A stretch of 64,000 nt of DNA from Herpetosiphon sp042688385 (lineage in GTDB: Bacteria; Chloroflexota; Chloroflexia; Chloroflexales; Herpetosiphonaceae), in assembly GCF_042688385.1 (NCBI RefSeq), contig NZ_JBHUPY010000013.1, positions 62,001-126,000 of the forward strand. Direction: 5' to 3'. A program made the translations under genes and the position numbers. Under the pieces are notes generated by a model. It made no database searches. It was not told the origin of the DNA and saw nothing but the letters and a program-made list of their open reading frames with translations. Below are positions 16,586 to 25,227 of the stretch, in pieces. Each line of letters opens with the position of its first letter. The stretch's first letter is position 1.

Positions 16586-17335
16586 TTAACTTTTGCCTTC
16601 TGACTTTTCTTGCCATCCCCACTCTTTGAGTAATTGGCGATCTTTTTTGGAGAGCGTGGCATGGTGCAGCATATCGGGGCGGCGTTCGAGCGTGCGGCGC
16701 AGGCGTTGCTCGTGTCGCCATTTGGCAATATTGGCGTGATGCCCGCTGAGCAAAATCGGCGGTACTGCTACACCATTCCAATCTGCTGGTTTGGTGTAGT
16801 GCGGATACTCCAAAAGGCCATCGTCGTGGCTTTCGTGGGCCAGCGATTCGGGATCAAGCACTTCGGGCACGAGCCTGCCAACTGCATCAACAATCGTCAT
16901 TGCTGCTAGCTCGCCGCCAGTTAACACAAAATCGCCAAGCGACACTTGATCGGTGACATAGCGTTCAATGTAGCGTTCGTCGATGCCTTCGTAATGGCCA
17001 CAAACCAGCACCAAGCGTGGCAATTTGGCCCATTCGCGCGCCATATTTTGGTTAAATACCCGCCCACTGGGAGTCATCAACACCACTGGTGCAGGATTTG
17101 GATCGGCGGCCAAGACCGCTTCGGTGCAGAGCGCCAACGGGCCTGGCTTCATCACCATGCCTGCGCCGCCGCCAGTTGGCGAATCGTCGACCATCTTGTG
17201 TTTGTCGGTGGCGTAATCGCGAATATCGTGCAGCTGAAATTGCAATAATGCAGCTTGAGCTGCTCGTTTTAAAATGCTTTCAGTCAGCGGGCCAGTAAAC
17301 ATGGCCGGAAACAAAGTCAAAATATCAAAGCGCAT
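16586..17335 (-). CDS. trmD: tRNA (guanine-N1)-methyltransferase TrmD
   Basis: 249 residues. Makes m1G37 next to the anticodon, preventing +1 frameshifting. SPOUT-fold blocks are all present: MRFDILTLFPAMF, DSPTGGGAGMVMKPGPL, LVLVCGHYEGIDERY, SLGDFVLTGGELAAM and SHDDGLLEYPHYTKPADW, with the trefoil-knot SAM site around YVTDQVSLGDFVLTGGE. Downstream LLSGHHANIAKWRHEQRL is also typical. The last residues EKSEGKS and the TAA stop are encoded by the (AAAAGTCAGAAGGCAAAAGT) word repeat, so the native C-terminus seems altered. rimM, rpsP and rplS, often beside trmD, are absent. Confidence 0.95.
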   Translation of the reverse strand: MRFDILTLFPAMFTGPLTESILKRAAQAALLQFQLHDIRDYATDKHKMVDDSPTGGGAGMVMKPGPLALCTEAVLAADPNPAPVVLMTPSGRVFNQNMAREWAKLPRLVLVCGHYEGIDERYIERYVTDQVSLGDFVLTGGELAAMTIVDAVGRLVPEVLDPESLAHESHDDGLLEYPHYTKPADWNGVAVPPILLSGHHANIAKWRHEQRLRRTLERRPDMLHHATLSKKDRQLLKEWGWQEKSEGKS

Positions 17336-17772
17336 TGCAAAATCCTATCGTGCCAAGAGTGAGAATTGTTTGTCGTTCATTACCCAAATATGATACTCGA
17401 TGGCTTGGGGCTGGTGCAAAACAGCAGGGAAATCGCCATGAATCTGATCTTCCAAGCAAGCAATAGTATTGGTACAATGCCAGCAAAACTTTACCATAAC
17501 CATTATGAATCCTCGCTTGGCTATTGTTGCTCAAAGGGCGTTTATTTGGCGGCTTGAGCGGGAAATAACCAGCAGCAACGACTCGTCAATAGCTTAAAGT
17601 GACATAGGCATGCTTAATTAATGACCTTTAACAGCCAGATTGAGCAATGCACCATAAAGGCCAAGCGCCGGATTGCTCGTTGCTGATTCGGCCCAATCCC
17701 GCGACCTGACCAGCGTCTTTACGCATAACCGTTGCTAGTGCAGCAGTTGTTGGACTACAACGGGAGGTATGA
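17336..17772. other. 437-bp intergenic region with divergent promoters
   Basis: No supportable ORF. A possible plus-strand promoter TTCCAA-17-TACAAT lies near 17450-17480. An inverted repeat GAGCAAT...ATTGCTC lies near 17643-17680. The strong GGGAGG at 17762 belongs to the next gene. None of the repeat families is present, which is unusual for gaps this long in the window. Confidence 0.4.
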
Positions 17773-20100
17773 ATGATGAGTCGACGTGCTGGAATTTTAA
17801 TTATTGCGCTCGTTAGTTTGGCGATGATGCTGGGCTTAACCGCTTATGCGCTGGCGGTGCGACCAGTCGTTGATCAATTAGCGCCAAGCTCGCCAACGCT
17901 CTTTACCCAACTTCAGTATCCGTTTAATGCGAGCCTGATTCCGGTTGGCGAAGTGCTCACCGTGCATTCGCGTTCGTGGGGTAGCGAGCCAATCGAGAAT
18001 GTTGAATTATGGGCCGATGGCCAGCCTTGGGATCTGCAAGCTGCCAATAATGTGACCTTATACGAAGGCCTTTTTGCGTGGCAATCGCGCAGTTTAGGCG
18101 ACCATAGTTTGGTAGCGCGCACCAATGATGCAACCAAAATTCCTTCAACCTCGGCAATTGTGCGCCTGAATGCGGTGTTGCCCTACGAACCAGTCGTTAC
18201 CTTTCAAGTGCAACAAGCGGCGGGCGAAAGCATCGAAAGCCTTGGCAAAGCCTTTGGCATCGAACCCCAAACCCTCTTGAAGCTCAACCCACAGCTTGGC
18301 GATTTGTCAGTCAATCAGCCTTTGGGGCGTGATCAGTTGATTACGGTTCAGCTTGCTGGCGAGTTCACGCCAATTAGCAATACGACCAGCCTTAGCCCGA
18401 ATCAATCCAGCTTGCCAGCAGATTTTGCCAGCCTGCCGCTTGCCACGCCCTACGATCCCAATACAATCTGGTTTGATTTGCAGCGACGTTTTGGCACTGC
18501 TAGCTTGCCGTTAGCCCCTGAGGCGCTGGTGGGCAGCAGCAATTGCACAACCGAATTGGTCTTTACGCCCAAATCTGCTGATGCTGATGGCTTTTTTATC
18601 TATCGCGCCGGCCCCGACCAAAGCCAATTTAATCTGGTAGCGACGGTTGCCGCCAATGGCTCTGGCCCTCAGCGTTGGCAAGAGCCAGCAGCATTTGGCC
18701 AGACGCTGTATTATGTGGTGGCTTTTAATCCAGCTGGTGCTGCAACCAGCCCAGTCGTGGCTTTGAATAATGCTGATTCTGCTTGCTCAAGTTTGCAAGT
18801 GCCGCAATTTGCGAGCCTCATTCTTACCCCAAAAACTGCGGTCAACGATGTTTATTGCTATAGTTCGCTAGCCAATGGCCCATGGCAACGTGTGCCCAAT
18901 CAAGGCTTTTTAGCGCCGCTTGCTGGCGGCTACGATTTAGCTAGTGCCTTGCCATTGAGCGCAATTAGCACCAGCCAAAACTGGAATTTAGAATGTTGGG
19001 GCTGGAACGGTACTCAACCGCAATTATTGGGCGCTACCAGCACCACGTTAAATTTGGGCCAAACCCAAGCCATCGCGCTTGATGCTGATTTATTCAGCCT
19101 GCAAGGCCAATTGCAAACAGCAACCACCGCTCAGCAAGTGCCAACCTTGAGTTCAATTGCTCCGCCAACCAACCTACGCCTAACCACCACGCTTGATGAA
19201 TGTCTGCAAGCTGCACCGCAGGATGATGATTTTTGGCGTACTGCCTGTAGCACCAATTTGGCGGCAGGAGCGACGGTATTAATTTGGGATTGGAACGAGC
19301 AAGCCTGTTTTCCAACTGCTGAGGGCCAAGATTGTAGCGCCAACGCCAATCTTGAAGGCTTTCAAGTAAGCGATCGTTTGGCTGGAACGCCACTCGAATT
19401 AACCAGAGTTGCTGCTGCTCAGCGCTTGCTGTTTTTGGCCCCGCGCACCACGCCAAGCGCAACCGATGAATGTTTGAGCGTGCGCGCCTATCGTGGTTTG
19501 GCAATTTCGCTGGATAGCGAAGTGGTTTGTTTGCCAGCAATCAAATTGGCGGCTGGAAGCTATCAACTGCTGCCAAGCCAATTTCAATTTGGCGCTGGCT
19601 TGGCTCAAGAAACGGTTGGTGCTGACTGCCCTGCGTTGCCAATCAATCACAGCCAACAAACCACCCAACCCTATCCGTATGCCAGCAGTTTGTTGTTGCT
19701 GCAACGCTATAGTGTCGCTGAAACGAGCTGCCGCCGCTACACTGCCAGCTGGTTTGATGGCGCTGTGAGCTTTGTTTTGCCACGGCTTGATCAAACAGTG
19801 ACGAGCTTAGAATTAACCTTTAATCGAACCAGTGAGCGTGAACCAAGCCAAGCTGAACCATGCAACGCCAACGCAAGCCTACAGCTTGGCAGTGCAACCC
19901 AAACCATTGCTTGGCAAAGCTTACCAGCGAATGGCGAAATTAAGCTCACGCTTGATCAGGCGTTGCTTGATCAACTTGGCCAAGCAAGCGCCCCGAAATT
20001 AAGCTTTATGCTGCAAGCTGAGCGCCAACTTGCCAATCTGAACCAGCGTTGTAGCAGCGAGCTGAGCGATTTTTCACTGAAACTAACGGTGCAACCATGA
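17773..20100 (+). CDS. Secreted or anchored surface protein with Ig-like and LysM-like domains
   Basis: 775 residues; ATG 17773 or 17776 both fit the GGGAGG SD. The N-terminal RRAGILIIALVSLAMMLGLT is a signal or anchor helix with no cleavable lipobox. Residues about 45-134 look like an Ig-like fold (VGEVLTVHSRSWGSEPIENVELWADG ... HSLVARTND). Residues about 141-194 are LysM-like (GESIESLGKAFGIEPQTLLKLNP). The remaining about 550 residues contain many Cys and aromatic strands without a recognised family. Overlaps the next lipoprotein gene by 4 nt (ATGA), so the two are co-translated. Probably a cell-envelope or extracellular structural/adhesive function; unproven. Confidence 0.7.
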   Translation: MMSRRAGILIIALVSLAMMLGLTAYALAVRPVVDQLAPSSPTLFTQLQYPFNASLIPVGEVLTVHSRSWGSEPIENVELWADGQPWDLQAANNVTLYEGLFAWQSRSLGDHSLVARTNDATKIPSTSAIVRLNAVLPYEPVVTFQVQQAAGESIESLGKAFGIEPQTLLKLNPQLGDLSVNQPLGRDQLITVQLAGEFTPISNTTSLSPNQSSLPADFASLPLATPYDPNTIWFDLQRRFGTASLPLAPEALVGSSNCTTELVFTPKSADADGFFIYRAGPDQSQFNLVATVAANGSGPQRWQEPAAFGQTLYYVVAFNPAGAATSPVVALNNADSACSSLQVPQFASLILTPKTAVNDVYCYSSLANGPWQRVPNQGFLAPLAGGYDLASALPLSAISTSQNWNLECWGWNGTQPQLLGATSTTLNLGQTQAIALDADLFSLQGQLQTATTAQQVPTLSSIAPPTNLRLTTTLDECLQAAPQDDDFWRTACSTNLAAGATVLIWDWNEQACFPTAEGQDCSANANLEGFQVSDRLAGTPLELTRVAAAQRLLFLAPRTTPSATDECLSVRAYRGLAISLDSEVVCLPAIKLAAGSYQLLPSQFQFGAGLAQETVGADCPALPINHSQQTTQPYPYASSLLLLQRYSVAETSCRRYTASWFDGAVSFVLPRLDQTVTSLELTFNRTSEREPSQAEPCNANASLQLGSATQTIAWQSLPANGEIKLTLDQALLDQLGQASAPKLSFMLQAERQLANLNQRCSSELSDFSLKLTVQP

Positions 20101-21143
20101 AACGATTGCTTGGACTATTGCTCATTGGCATCTTGGCCGCGTGCCAGCAACAAGCGCCTGCGCCAAGTCCAGCCCAAATTGTGCCCCAAGTTTGGATTGA
20201 CGCGCCCTTAGCGGGAAGTTCGTTGGAGCTTGGCGCAATTCAGGTGTTGGCTCATGGCTATCATCCATTGGGCTTGAGCACGATTGAATTAAGCGTTAAC
20301 GGTGCAGTTGTGGGCAGCCAACAACCAACAATGCGTGGCTCGCAATTTGGCTATGCAACCTTCAACTGGCAAGCAAGTGAGGCCTCGGCCTATCGTTTGG
20401 CGGTTCGCGCCCAAAGTAGCCAAGGCCAATGGAGCGATGTCGCAATTGCTGAAGTTGCGGTTGGCCAAGGCAATGCTGTTAGTGTCGCGGCCTTGCCCAG
20501 TGCTACCAGCCTGCCAACGGCCACAATTACGCCCACGGCAACGCCAACCAGTTCGCCAACCTTGACGGCTACTCCAACCCGGCCAATTTCCAGCGCCACA
20601 GCTCGGCCATCGCCAACGCGCGTGCGTCCTTCAAATACGCCTGTTCGGCCAACGGATGTGCCTGTCATCCCGCCGACCGATACTCCCATTCCACCAATGG
20701 CGACTGATACGCCAGCGCCACCAACGGCAACTGATACGCCAGCGCCACCAACGGCAACTGATACGCCAGCGCCACCAACAGCGACCGACACGCCAGTACC
20801 AATTTTGCCGCCAGTGTTTGGCGAACCATCAGCCTCGACCAATGAGTTTACCAACGTTGCTGATTGTACCTATCCTGATAGCGTCTCAATTAGCGTTTCG
20901 GTCGAGAATTTCCCTGCTGGTGATGTTAGCTTGTACTATCACGCTGGCCCCAGCCGCTGGCAATCGACAGTGATGCAGCCTGATGGTCGCGGTAACTGGA
21001 ACCGCACAATTCGCGGGGCGCGTGAGATGTCGGGACAACGCTATGGTGGCTTTGAATATTACATTTTGGCCCAAGGCAGCGATGGTCAATCGGCCCAAAC
21101 CCAAATCTATGGCGGCATCGAGTTTCTGCCATGTAAACCATAG
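20097..21143 (+). CDS. Lipoprotein with Ig-like domain and Thr/Pro repeat stalk
   Basis: 348 residues. MKRLLGLLLIGILAACQQQ is a lipoprotein signal peptide with lipobox LAAC. Residues about 30-125 form an Ig-like domain resembling the N-terminal domain of the upstream protein (LELGAIQVLAHGYHPLGLSTIEL, then AYRLAVRAQSSQG). Residues about 135-240 are a Thr/Pro stalk ending in four PTATDTPAP-type repeats. The C-terminal about 100 residues (SVSVENFPAGDVSLYYHAGP ... FEYYILAQGSDGQ) form a small beta-rich domain. The start overlaps the upstream stop. Likely a surface-displayed partner of the preceding protein. The gene ends at word repeats. Confidence 0.75.
   Translation: MKRLLGLLLIGILAACQQQAPAPSPAQIVPQVWIDAPLAGSSLELGAIQVLAHGYHPLGLSTIELSVNGAVVGSQQPTMRGSQFGYATFNWQASEASAYRLAVRAQSSQGQWSDVAIAEVAVGQGNAVSVAALPSATSLPTATITPTATPTSSPTLTATPTRPISSATARPSPTRVRPSNTPVRPTDVPVIPPTDTPIPPMATDTPAPPTATDTPAPPTATDTPAPPTATDTPVPILPPVFGEPSASTNEFTNVADCTYPDSVSISVSVENFPAGDVSLYYHAGPSRWQSTVMQPDGRGNWNRTIRGAREMSGQRYGGFEYYILAQGSDGQSAQTQIYGGIEFLPCKP
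20691..20802 (+). repeat. 27-bp in-frame tandem repeat encoding PTATDTPAP
   Basis: About four units of CCAACGGCAACTGATACGCC plus seven bases; the middle two are identical. Near-identity at DNA level suggests recent slippage, and copy number probably varies between strains. Confidence 0.85.
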
Positions 21144-21430
21144 TTAAGGATGAATTATGAATTATGAGGGATGAAGGCAAAAGTCAGAAGGCAAAAATCA
21201 AAATAAGAACAGAGAGCATAGAACATAAGGATGAAGGATGCAAAAGCCTCTCGCCCATGTTCCGTTAGCGAGGGGCTTTAATGCGCTGGTTCTCCCGCAA
21301 CTCCTTGGCGAAAAACGGCGGCTCCCCCTCGCCCGCGTTCAGTGGGCGAGGGGGCTGGGGGGGTGAGGGAACGCTCCACCACCGACCAATCGCTCAAAAC
21401 CTACCCTTGAAAGGCTGGGGGGTGAGGGAC
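21144..21430. repeat. Word repeats and a doubled CCTC element
   Basis: 21145-21240 holds GGATGAATTATGA, GGCAAAAGTCAGAAGGC and AGAGCATAGAACATA words. 21242-21425 holds a partial CCTC element (GTTAGCGAGGGGCTTTAATG through GGCGAGGGGGCTGG) plus the GAACGCTCCACCACCGACCA linker. It ends 8 bp from the stop of the VOC gene. No gene. Confidence 0.8.
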
Positions 21431-21433
21431 TTA

Positions 21434-21856
21434 TTATTCATGCTCGCCAGTATATTGGGCTGCATAAGCCTCAGAGGCTGGAATATTCGTAATCACATCA
21501 ATCAGCACTCCATTGGGGTCAGCAGTAATAAAATGGCGTTGGCCCCATTCCTCGCTGCGCAGATCAAGCAGCACTGGCAGTCTTGCACTGGTAATCAATC
21601 GTGCATACAGCTCATCAACATTCTCAACCTCGAAATTAAGCAGTAAGCCAGTTGTTGGGCGTTGACCAGCCACGGGCACACTGGCATGGCTATAGTCGAG
21701 CACTGCAAGCTCGTAGTGCTGAGCAGTAGCGTGGCGCAAACTCACATACCAATCCGACTCAAAGGTTGACGTAAAGCCAAAGTGCTGAATATAAAACGCT
21801 GCGGTTTCGGCAATTCGATTGGTCGCAATCACTGGATACATACTGCTAAGTTGCAT
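21434..21856 (-). CDS. VOC-family (glyoxalase/bleomycin-resistance fold) protein
   Basis: 140 residues from ATG 21856 (GGAG upstream). Contains paired beta-alpha-beta-beta-beta modules: MYPVIATNRIAETAAFYIQHFGF ... LAVLDY and GLLLNFEVENVDELYARL ... WGQRHFITADPNGVLIDVI. The pattern resembles small VOC dioxygenase/antibiotic-binding proteins, with E in the ITADPNG block region. The substrate is unknown; sequestering of a toxic compound or a small lyase role are possibilities. Divergent from a TetR gene with two palindromes in between, so probably repressed by it and induced by its ligand. Confidence 0.8.
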   Translation of the reverse strand: MQLSSMYPVIATNRIAETAAFYIQHFGFTSTFESDWYVSLRHATAQHYELAVLDYSHASVPVAGQRPTTGLLLNFEVENVDELYARLITSARLPVLLDLRSEEWGQRHFITADPNGVLIDVITNIPASEAYAAQYTGEHE

Positions 21857-21887
21857 ACTCACTCCTAATCCACTATACTTTGTAGAA

Positions 21888-21941
21888 AACATACAAGCTG
21901 TATGTTTCTTTATAAACACTATACATACATGCTGTATGTTT
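21888..21941. promoter_or_regulatory. Twin TetR operators in a divergent promoter
   Basis: Two 20-bp palindromes, AACATACAAGCTGTATGTTT (21888-21907) and TACATACATGCTGTATGTTT (21922-21941), agree at 18 of 20 positions and are centred 34 bp apart. They lie between the VOC start and the TetR start, the usual place for autoregulated divergent control. Confidence 0.8.
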
Positions 21942-21962
21942 GTCAAAAGCAGGAGCTTGCTA

Positions 21963-22550
21963 ATGCCGACCAAGCAGGAACAACGAGCAGCCACGATTGC
22001 AAAATTGATTGCGGTGGCGCGGGCGCAATTTGCCGAACATGGCTATGCTCATGCCGCAACCGAGCAAATTGTGCAGTTGGCTGGCGTAACCAGAGGCGCA
22101 CTCTATCACTATTTCGATTCCAAAGAGGGCTTGTTTCGCGCAGTGGTGGCCGAAATTCAACGTGATTTGGCTCAACGAATTATCAGCGCTACCGCGTCAA
22201 TTAGCGATCCATGGCAGCAGCTGTTGGTTGGCTGTCGCGCATTTTTAAGTGCCAGCCTTGAGCGCGATATTCAACGGATTGGCTTGCTCGACGGCCCGGC
22301 AATTCTTGGCTGGGAAGCCTGGCGCAAGCTTGATGCAGAAAACTCAATGCGCCTGCTTGAGTCGTCCATTCAGCACTTAGCTGATAGCGGCATAATTGCG
22401 CCTGCTTCGGTATCTGCTGCCACCCATTTACTCTCGGGAGCAATGAACGAGGCCGTGTTGTGGATTGCCCAAGCAGCCGAACCTCAACCAGCCCTCGATG
22501 CAACAATCGCTGTGCTTGAACAACTGCTCAGCGGCTTGCGTTTAGATTGA
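21963..22550 (+). CDS. TetR/AcrR-family transcriptional repressor
   Basis: 195 residues from ATG 21963 (AGGAG 7 nt upstream; the longer open frame upstream crosses the operators). The N-terminal HTH reads RAQFAEHGYAHAATEQIVQL then AGVTRGALYHYFDSKEGLFRAV, a textbook TetR domain. The C-terminal about 130 residues are helical and ligand-binding, with LLDGPAILGWEAWRKLDAEN resembling the YcdC/AcrR-like C-terminal family. It almost certainly binds the twin palindromes just upstream and controls itself and the divergent VOC gene. Confidence 0.92.
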   Translation: MPTKQEQRAATIAKLIAVARAQFAEHGYAHAATEQIVQLAGVTRGALYHYFDSKEGLFRAVVAEIQRDLAQRIISATASISDPWQQLLVGCRAFLSASLERDIQRIGLLDGPAILGWEAWRKLDAENSMRLLESSIQHLADSGIIAPASVSAATHLLSGAMNEAVLWIAQAAEPQPALDATIAVLEQLLSGLRLD

Positions 22551-22742
22551 TAATTTTTGTTAATACTTTTTTGACATTTTTATTAAGATCATTTAATATA
22601 TCTCCTATCCACCCCAAACCATCAAGCGACACCACTCCCTAGTGACAACAACACCTGTGTCGAATTAGTGGCGTTCAGACACTATCGAGCGAACAAGGTT
22701 GTTCGTGTGGTTGGTTCAATCCCTATCTGTCTAGGAGGGTTC

Positions 22743-24632
22743 ATGAAGCCGTCACGCATCGTTCGGTTGGTTGGTTCACTCGCTTTAACGGTAGGTCTTA
22801 TGGCTCCGCTCAGTGCTTTAGGCCAAACGCGGCAGCCAGTTCAGCAAACGGAGCCGCTTGATCAAGCGCGGGCCTATCATCTTGAAGGCGTTACCACGCG
22901 CGAAGATCGCAATGCGATTGCCGCAACCGGTGCTTCCATTGATGCAGTTCATGGCAAGGTGTTGGATATTACGGCGAACGCCGAAGAAGCTGCCGCGATT
23001 GAGCGTTTGGGCTTTAAGTTGGTCGAACTGCCTGAATTGACGGATTTTCCAGGGGCTGATGCGGCCTACCACAACTATGCTGAGATGACCGCCAACGTTG
23101 CAGCGGTAGTTGCCAGCAAGCCAAACATCGTGAGCCGCTTTAGCATTGGCCGCTCGTATGAAAATCGCGATTTGATTGCGGTAAAAATTAGCGATAATGT
23201 TGGCACCGACGAGAACGAGCCAGAAGCCTTGTTTATTGGCCAACACCACGCCCGCGAGCACCTGACTGTCGAAATGACCTTGTATCTGTTGCACTTGTTG
23301 GTCGATAACTATGGCCTCGACAATCGCATTACCAACATCGTTAATAATCGCGAAATTTATATCGTTTTCAGCTTGAATCCTGATGGCAGCGAATACGACG
23401 TGGCAAGTGGCAGCTATCGTAGCTGGCGCAAAAATCGCCAACCAAACAGCGGCTCTTCATATGTAGGCATCGACCTCAACCGCAACTATAGCTACAAATG
23501 GGGCTGCTGTGGCGGCTCCAGTGGTTCAACCTCGAGCGATACCTATCGCGGGGCCAGTGCCTTCTCTGCGCCAGAAACCCAAGCTATTCGCAACTTTGTG
23601 GCGAGTCGGGTGGTTGGTGGCAAGCAACAAATCAAAACCTCGATTTCGTTCCACACCTATAGCGAGTTGGTGCTGTGGCCCTATGGCTACACCTACGATT
23701 CGTATCCTAGCGATATGGTGCGCGATGATTATGATGCCATGGCTGCGCTTGGCCGCACGATGGCTTCGAGCAATGGCTACACGCCCCAGCAAGCAAGCGA
23801 TTTGTATGTTGCCGATGGCACGTATGAAGATTGGGCCTATGGTGTGCATCGCATTTTTGCTTATACCTTTGAAATGTATCCAACCAGCGCCAGCCCAGGT
23901 TTTTACCCACCTGATGAAGTGATTACCCGTGAAACCAGCCGCAACCGCGAATCGGTCTTGTATCTGTTGGAACAAACCGATTGTCCCTATCGTGCGATTG
24001 GCAAAGAAGCCCAATATTGCGGTGGCGGCACGCCAACTCCAACGCCTGGCCCAACCGCAACACCTGGCCCAACCGCAACGCCAAGCCCAGTGGTTACTGT
24101 GTTCAGCGACGATTTTGAAACCAACAAAGGTTGGACAATTAACCCAAATAGCACCGATACGGCAACAACTGGCGCATGGGAACGTGGCGACCCAGAAGCA
24201 ACCGATAGCAGCGGAGCCAAACAACTTGGCACAACCGTCAATGGCAGCAACGACTTGGTAACTGGCCGTTTGGCTGGTAGCTCTGCAGGAGCCTACGACC
24301 TTGATGGTGGCGCTTCGTCGGTGCGTTCGCCAGCCTTTACGCTGCCAAGCTCTGGTAATTTGAGCCTGAGCTTCAGCTACTACTTGGCTCATGGCTCAAA
24401 TGCCAGCAGCGCCGATTACTTCCGCGTCTTGGTTGTAACCAGCTCTGGCACGGTCAAAGTCTTTGAAAAATTAGCCAGCGCCAGCGATGTTGATGCAGCT
24501 TGGACGATCGCCAACGTAAGCTTAAATAGCTATGCTGGCCAATCAGTCCGGCTTGTGTTCGAGGCTTCCGATGCAGGCAGCGCAAGCTTGGTAGAAGCTG
24601 CCGTGGATAATGTCAGCGTTACCCAACGCTAA
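22743..24632 (+). CDS. Secreted M14 zinc carboxypeptidase
   Basis: 629 residues from ATG 22743, with AGGAGGG directly upstream. Signal peptide 1-27 (SLALTVGLMAPLSALGQ). Propeptide-like region about 30-105. M14 catalytic domain about 106-415 with zinc ligands H169 and E172 (HHAREH) and H304 (SFHTYSE), substrate motifs LNPDG and DLNRNY (N/R), and catalytic E377 (YTFEMYP). This resembles carboxypeptidase T-type enzymes that remove C-terminal residues. A linker of PTPTPGPTATPGP repeats (about 434-453) leads to a C-terminal beta-sandwich domain (FETNKGWTINPNS ... VRLVFEASDAGSASLVEAAV DNV), probably for surface or substrate attachment. Fits an extracellular protease of a predatory or scavenging filamentous bacterium. 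Confidence 0.93.
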   Translation: MKPSRIVRLVGSLALTVGLMAPLSALGQTRQPVQQTEPLDQARAYHLEGVTTREDRNAIAATGASIDAVHGKVLDITANAEEAAAIERLGFKLVELPELTDFPGADAAYHNYAEMTANVAAVVASKPNIVSRFSIGRSYENRDLIAVKISDNVGTDENEPEALFIGQHHAREHLTVEMTLYLLHLLVDNYGLDNRITNIVNNREIYIVFSLNPDGSEYDVASGSYRSWRKNRQPNSGSSYVGIDLNRNYSYKWGCCGGSSGSTSSDTYRGASAFSAPETQAIRNFVASRVVGGKQQIKTSISFHTYSELVLWPYGYTYDSYPSDMVRDDYDAMAALGRTMASSNGYTPQQASDLYVADGTYEDWAYGVHRIFAYTFEMYPTSASPGFYPPDEVITRETSRNRESVLYLLEQTDCPYRAIGKEAQYCGGGTPTPTPGPTATPGPTATPSPVVTVFSDDFETNKGWTINPNSTDTATTGAWERGDPEATDSSGAKQLGTTVNGSNDLVTGRLAGSSAGAYDLDGGASSVRSPAFTLPSSGNLSLSFSYYLAHGSNASSADYFRVLVVTSSGTVKVFEKLASASDVDAAWTIANVSLNSYAGQSVRLVFEASDAGSASLVEAAVDNVSVTQR

Positions 24633-24654
24633 GTGTAACGGTTCATGGGATTGG

Positions 24655-25015
24655 CAACGCGTACATGCCCTCACCCCCAACCCCTCGCCCACTGAACGCG
24701 GGCGAGGGGAGCACGGGTTGCGTGGTTCCCCCTCGGTCATCGAATGGGCGAGGGTGCTAGCTTTCAAGGGTAGGTTGTTAAGATCCCCTCACCCCAACCC
24801 CTCTCCCACTGCGGTGGGCGAGGGGCTTTTCATGGTGTGACGCTTGGACAATTCGTTGGGAAACAAGGGTCGGCTCCCCCTCGCCCGCGTTTAGTGGGAG
24901 AGGGGGATGGGGGGTGAGGGAACGCTCCACCGCCGACCAATCGCTCAAAACCTACTCGTGTAAGGGGCTAGGGGGTGAGAGGATCAAGCCGTGGTTAACG
25001 CAATCAACCATTCCA
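24655..25015. repeat. Compound CCTC repeat array upstream of secD
   Basis: At least three partial elements lie head to tail. CCCTCACCCCCAACCCCTCG starts near 24667. CCCCTCACCCCAACCCCTCTC starts near 24785 and reaches GGGGGGTGAGGG near 24916. The AACGCTCCACCGCCGACCAA linker and a terminal GTGGTTAACGCAATCAACCA tail follow. No gene. Confidence 0.8.
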
Positions 25016-25104
25016 GCTAGCCGAACGTATTTTGGGCTTAATCTCGTCTGCGCTCTTTGGGTGCAGACGAGATTGATTTAACTCGTCATAATGTGGTAGG
25101 GCGT

Positions 25105-25133
25105 TTGACGCGACTGGGTATCGCACCTATAAT
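25105..25133 (+). promoter_or_regulatory. Sigma70 promoter of secD-secF
   Basis: TTGACG (25105-25110), a 17-nt spacer, then TATAAT (25128-25133). Predicted start is near 25140, giving a leader of about 88 nt to GTG 25228. Confidence 0.75.
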
Positions 25134-25227
25134 GCGCTGTTGCGATGGGAGTTTCTTTAGGTATCTCTGGGTGGGCTGTATTCCTCGCCACGCCCATCCC
25201 TCACCAAACACGGAGGCAGCGTTCGTC

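Noticed and set aside
17366..17557. 63-codon ORF in the trmD-surface protein gap
   Set aside because: No SD, no compositional bias like neighbouring genes, and it overlaps likely promoter sequence.
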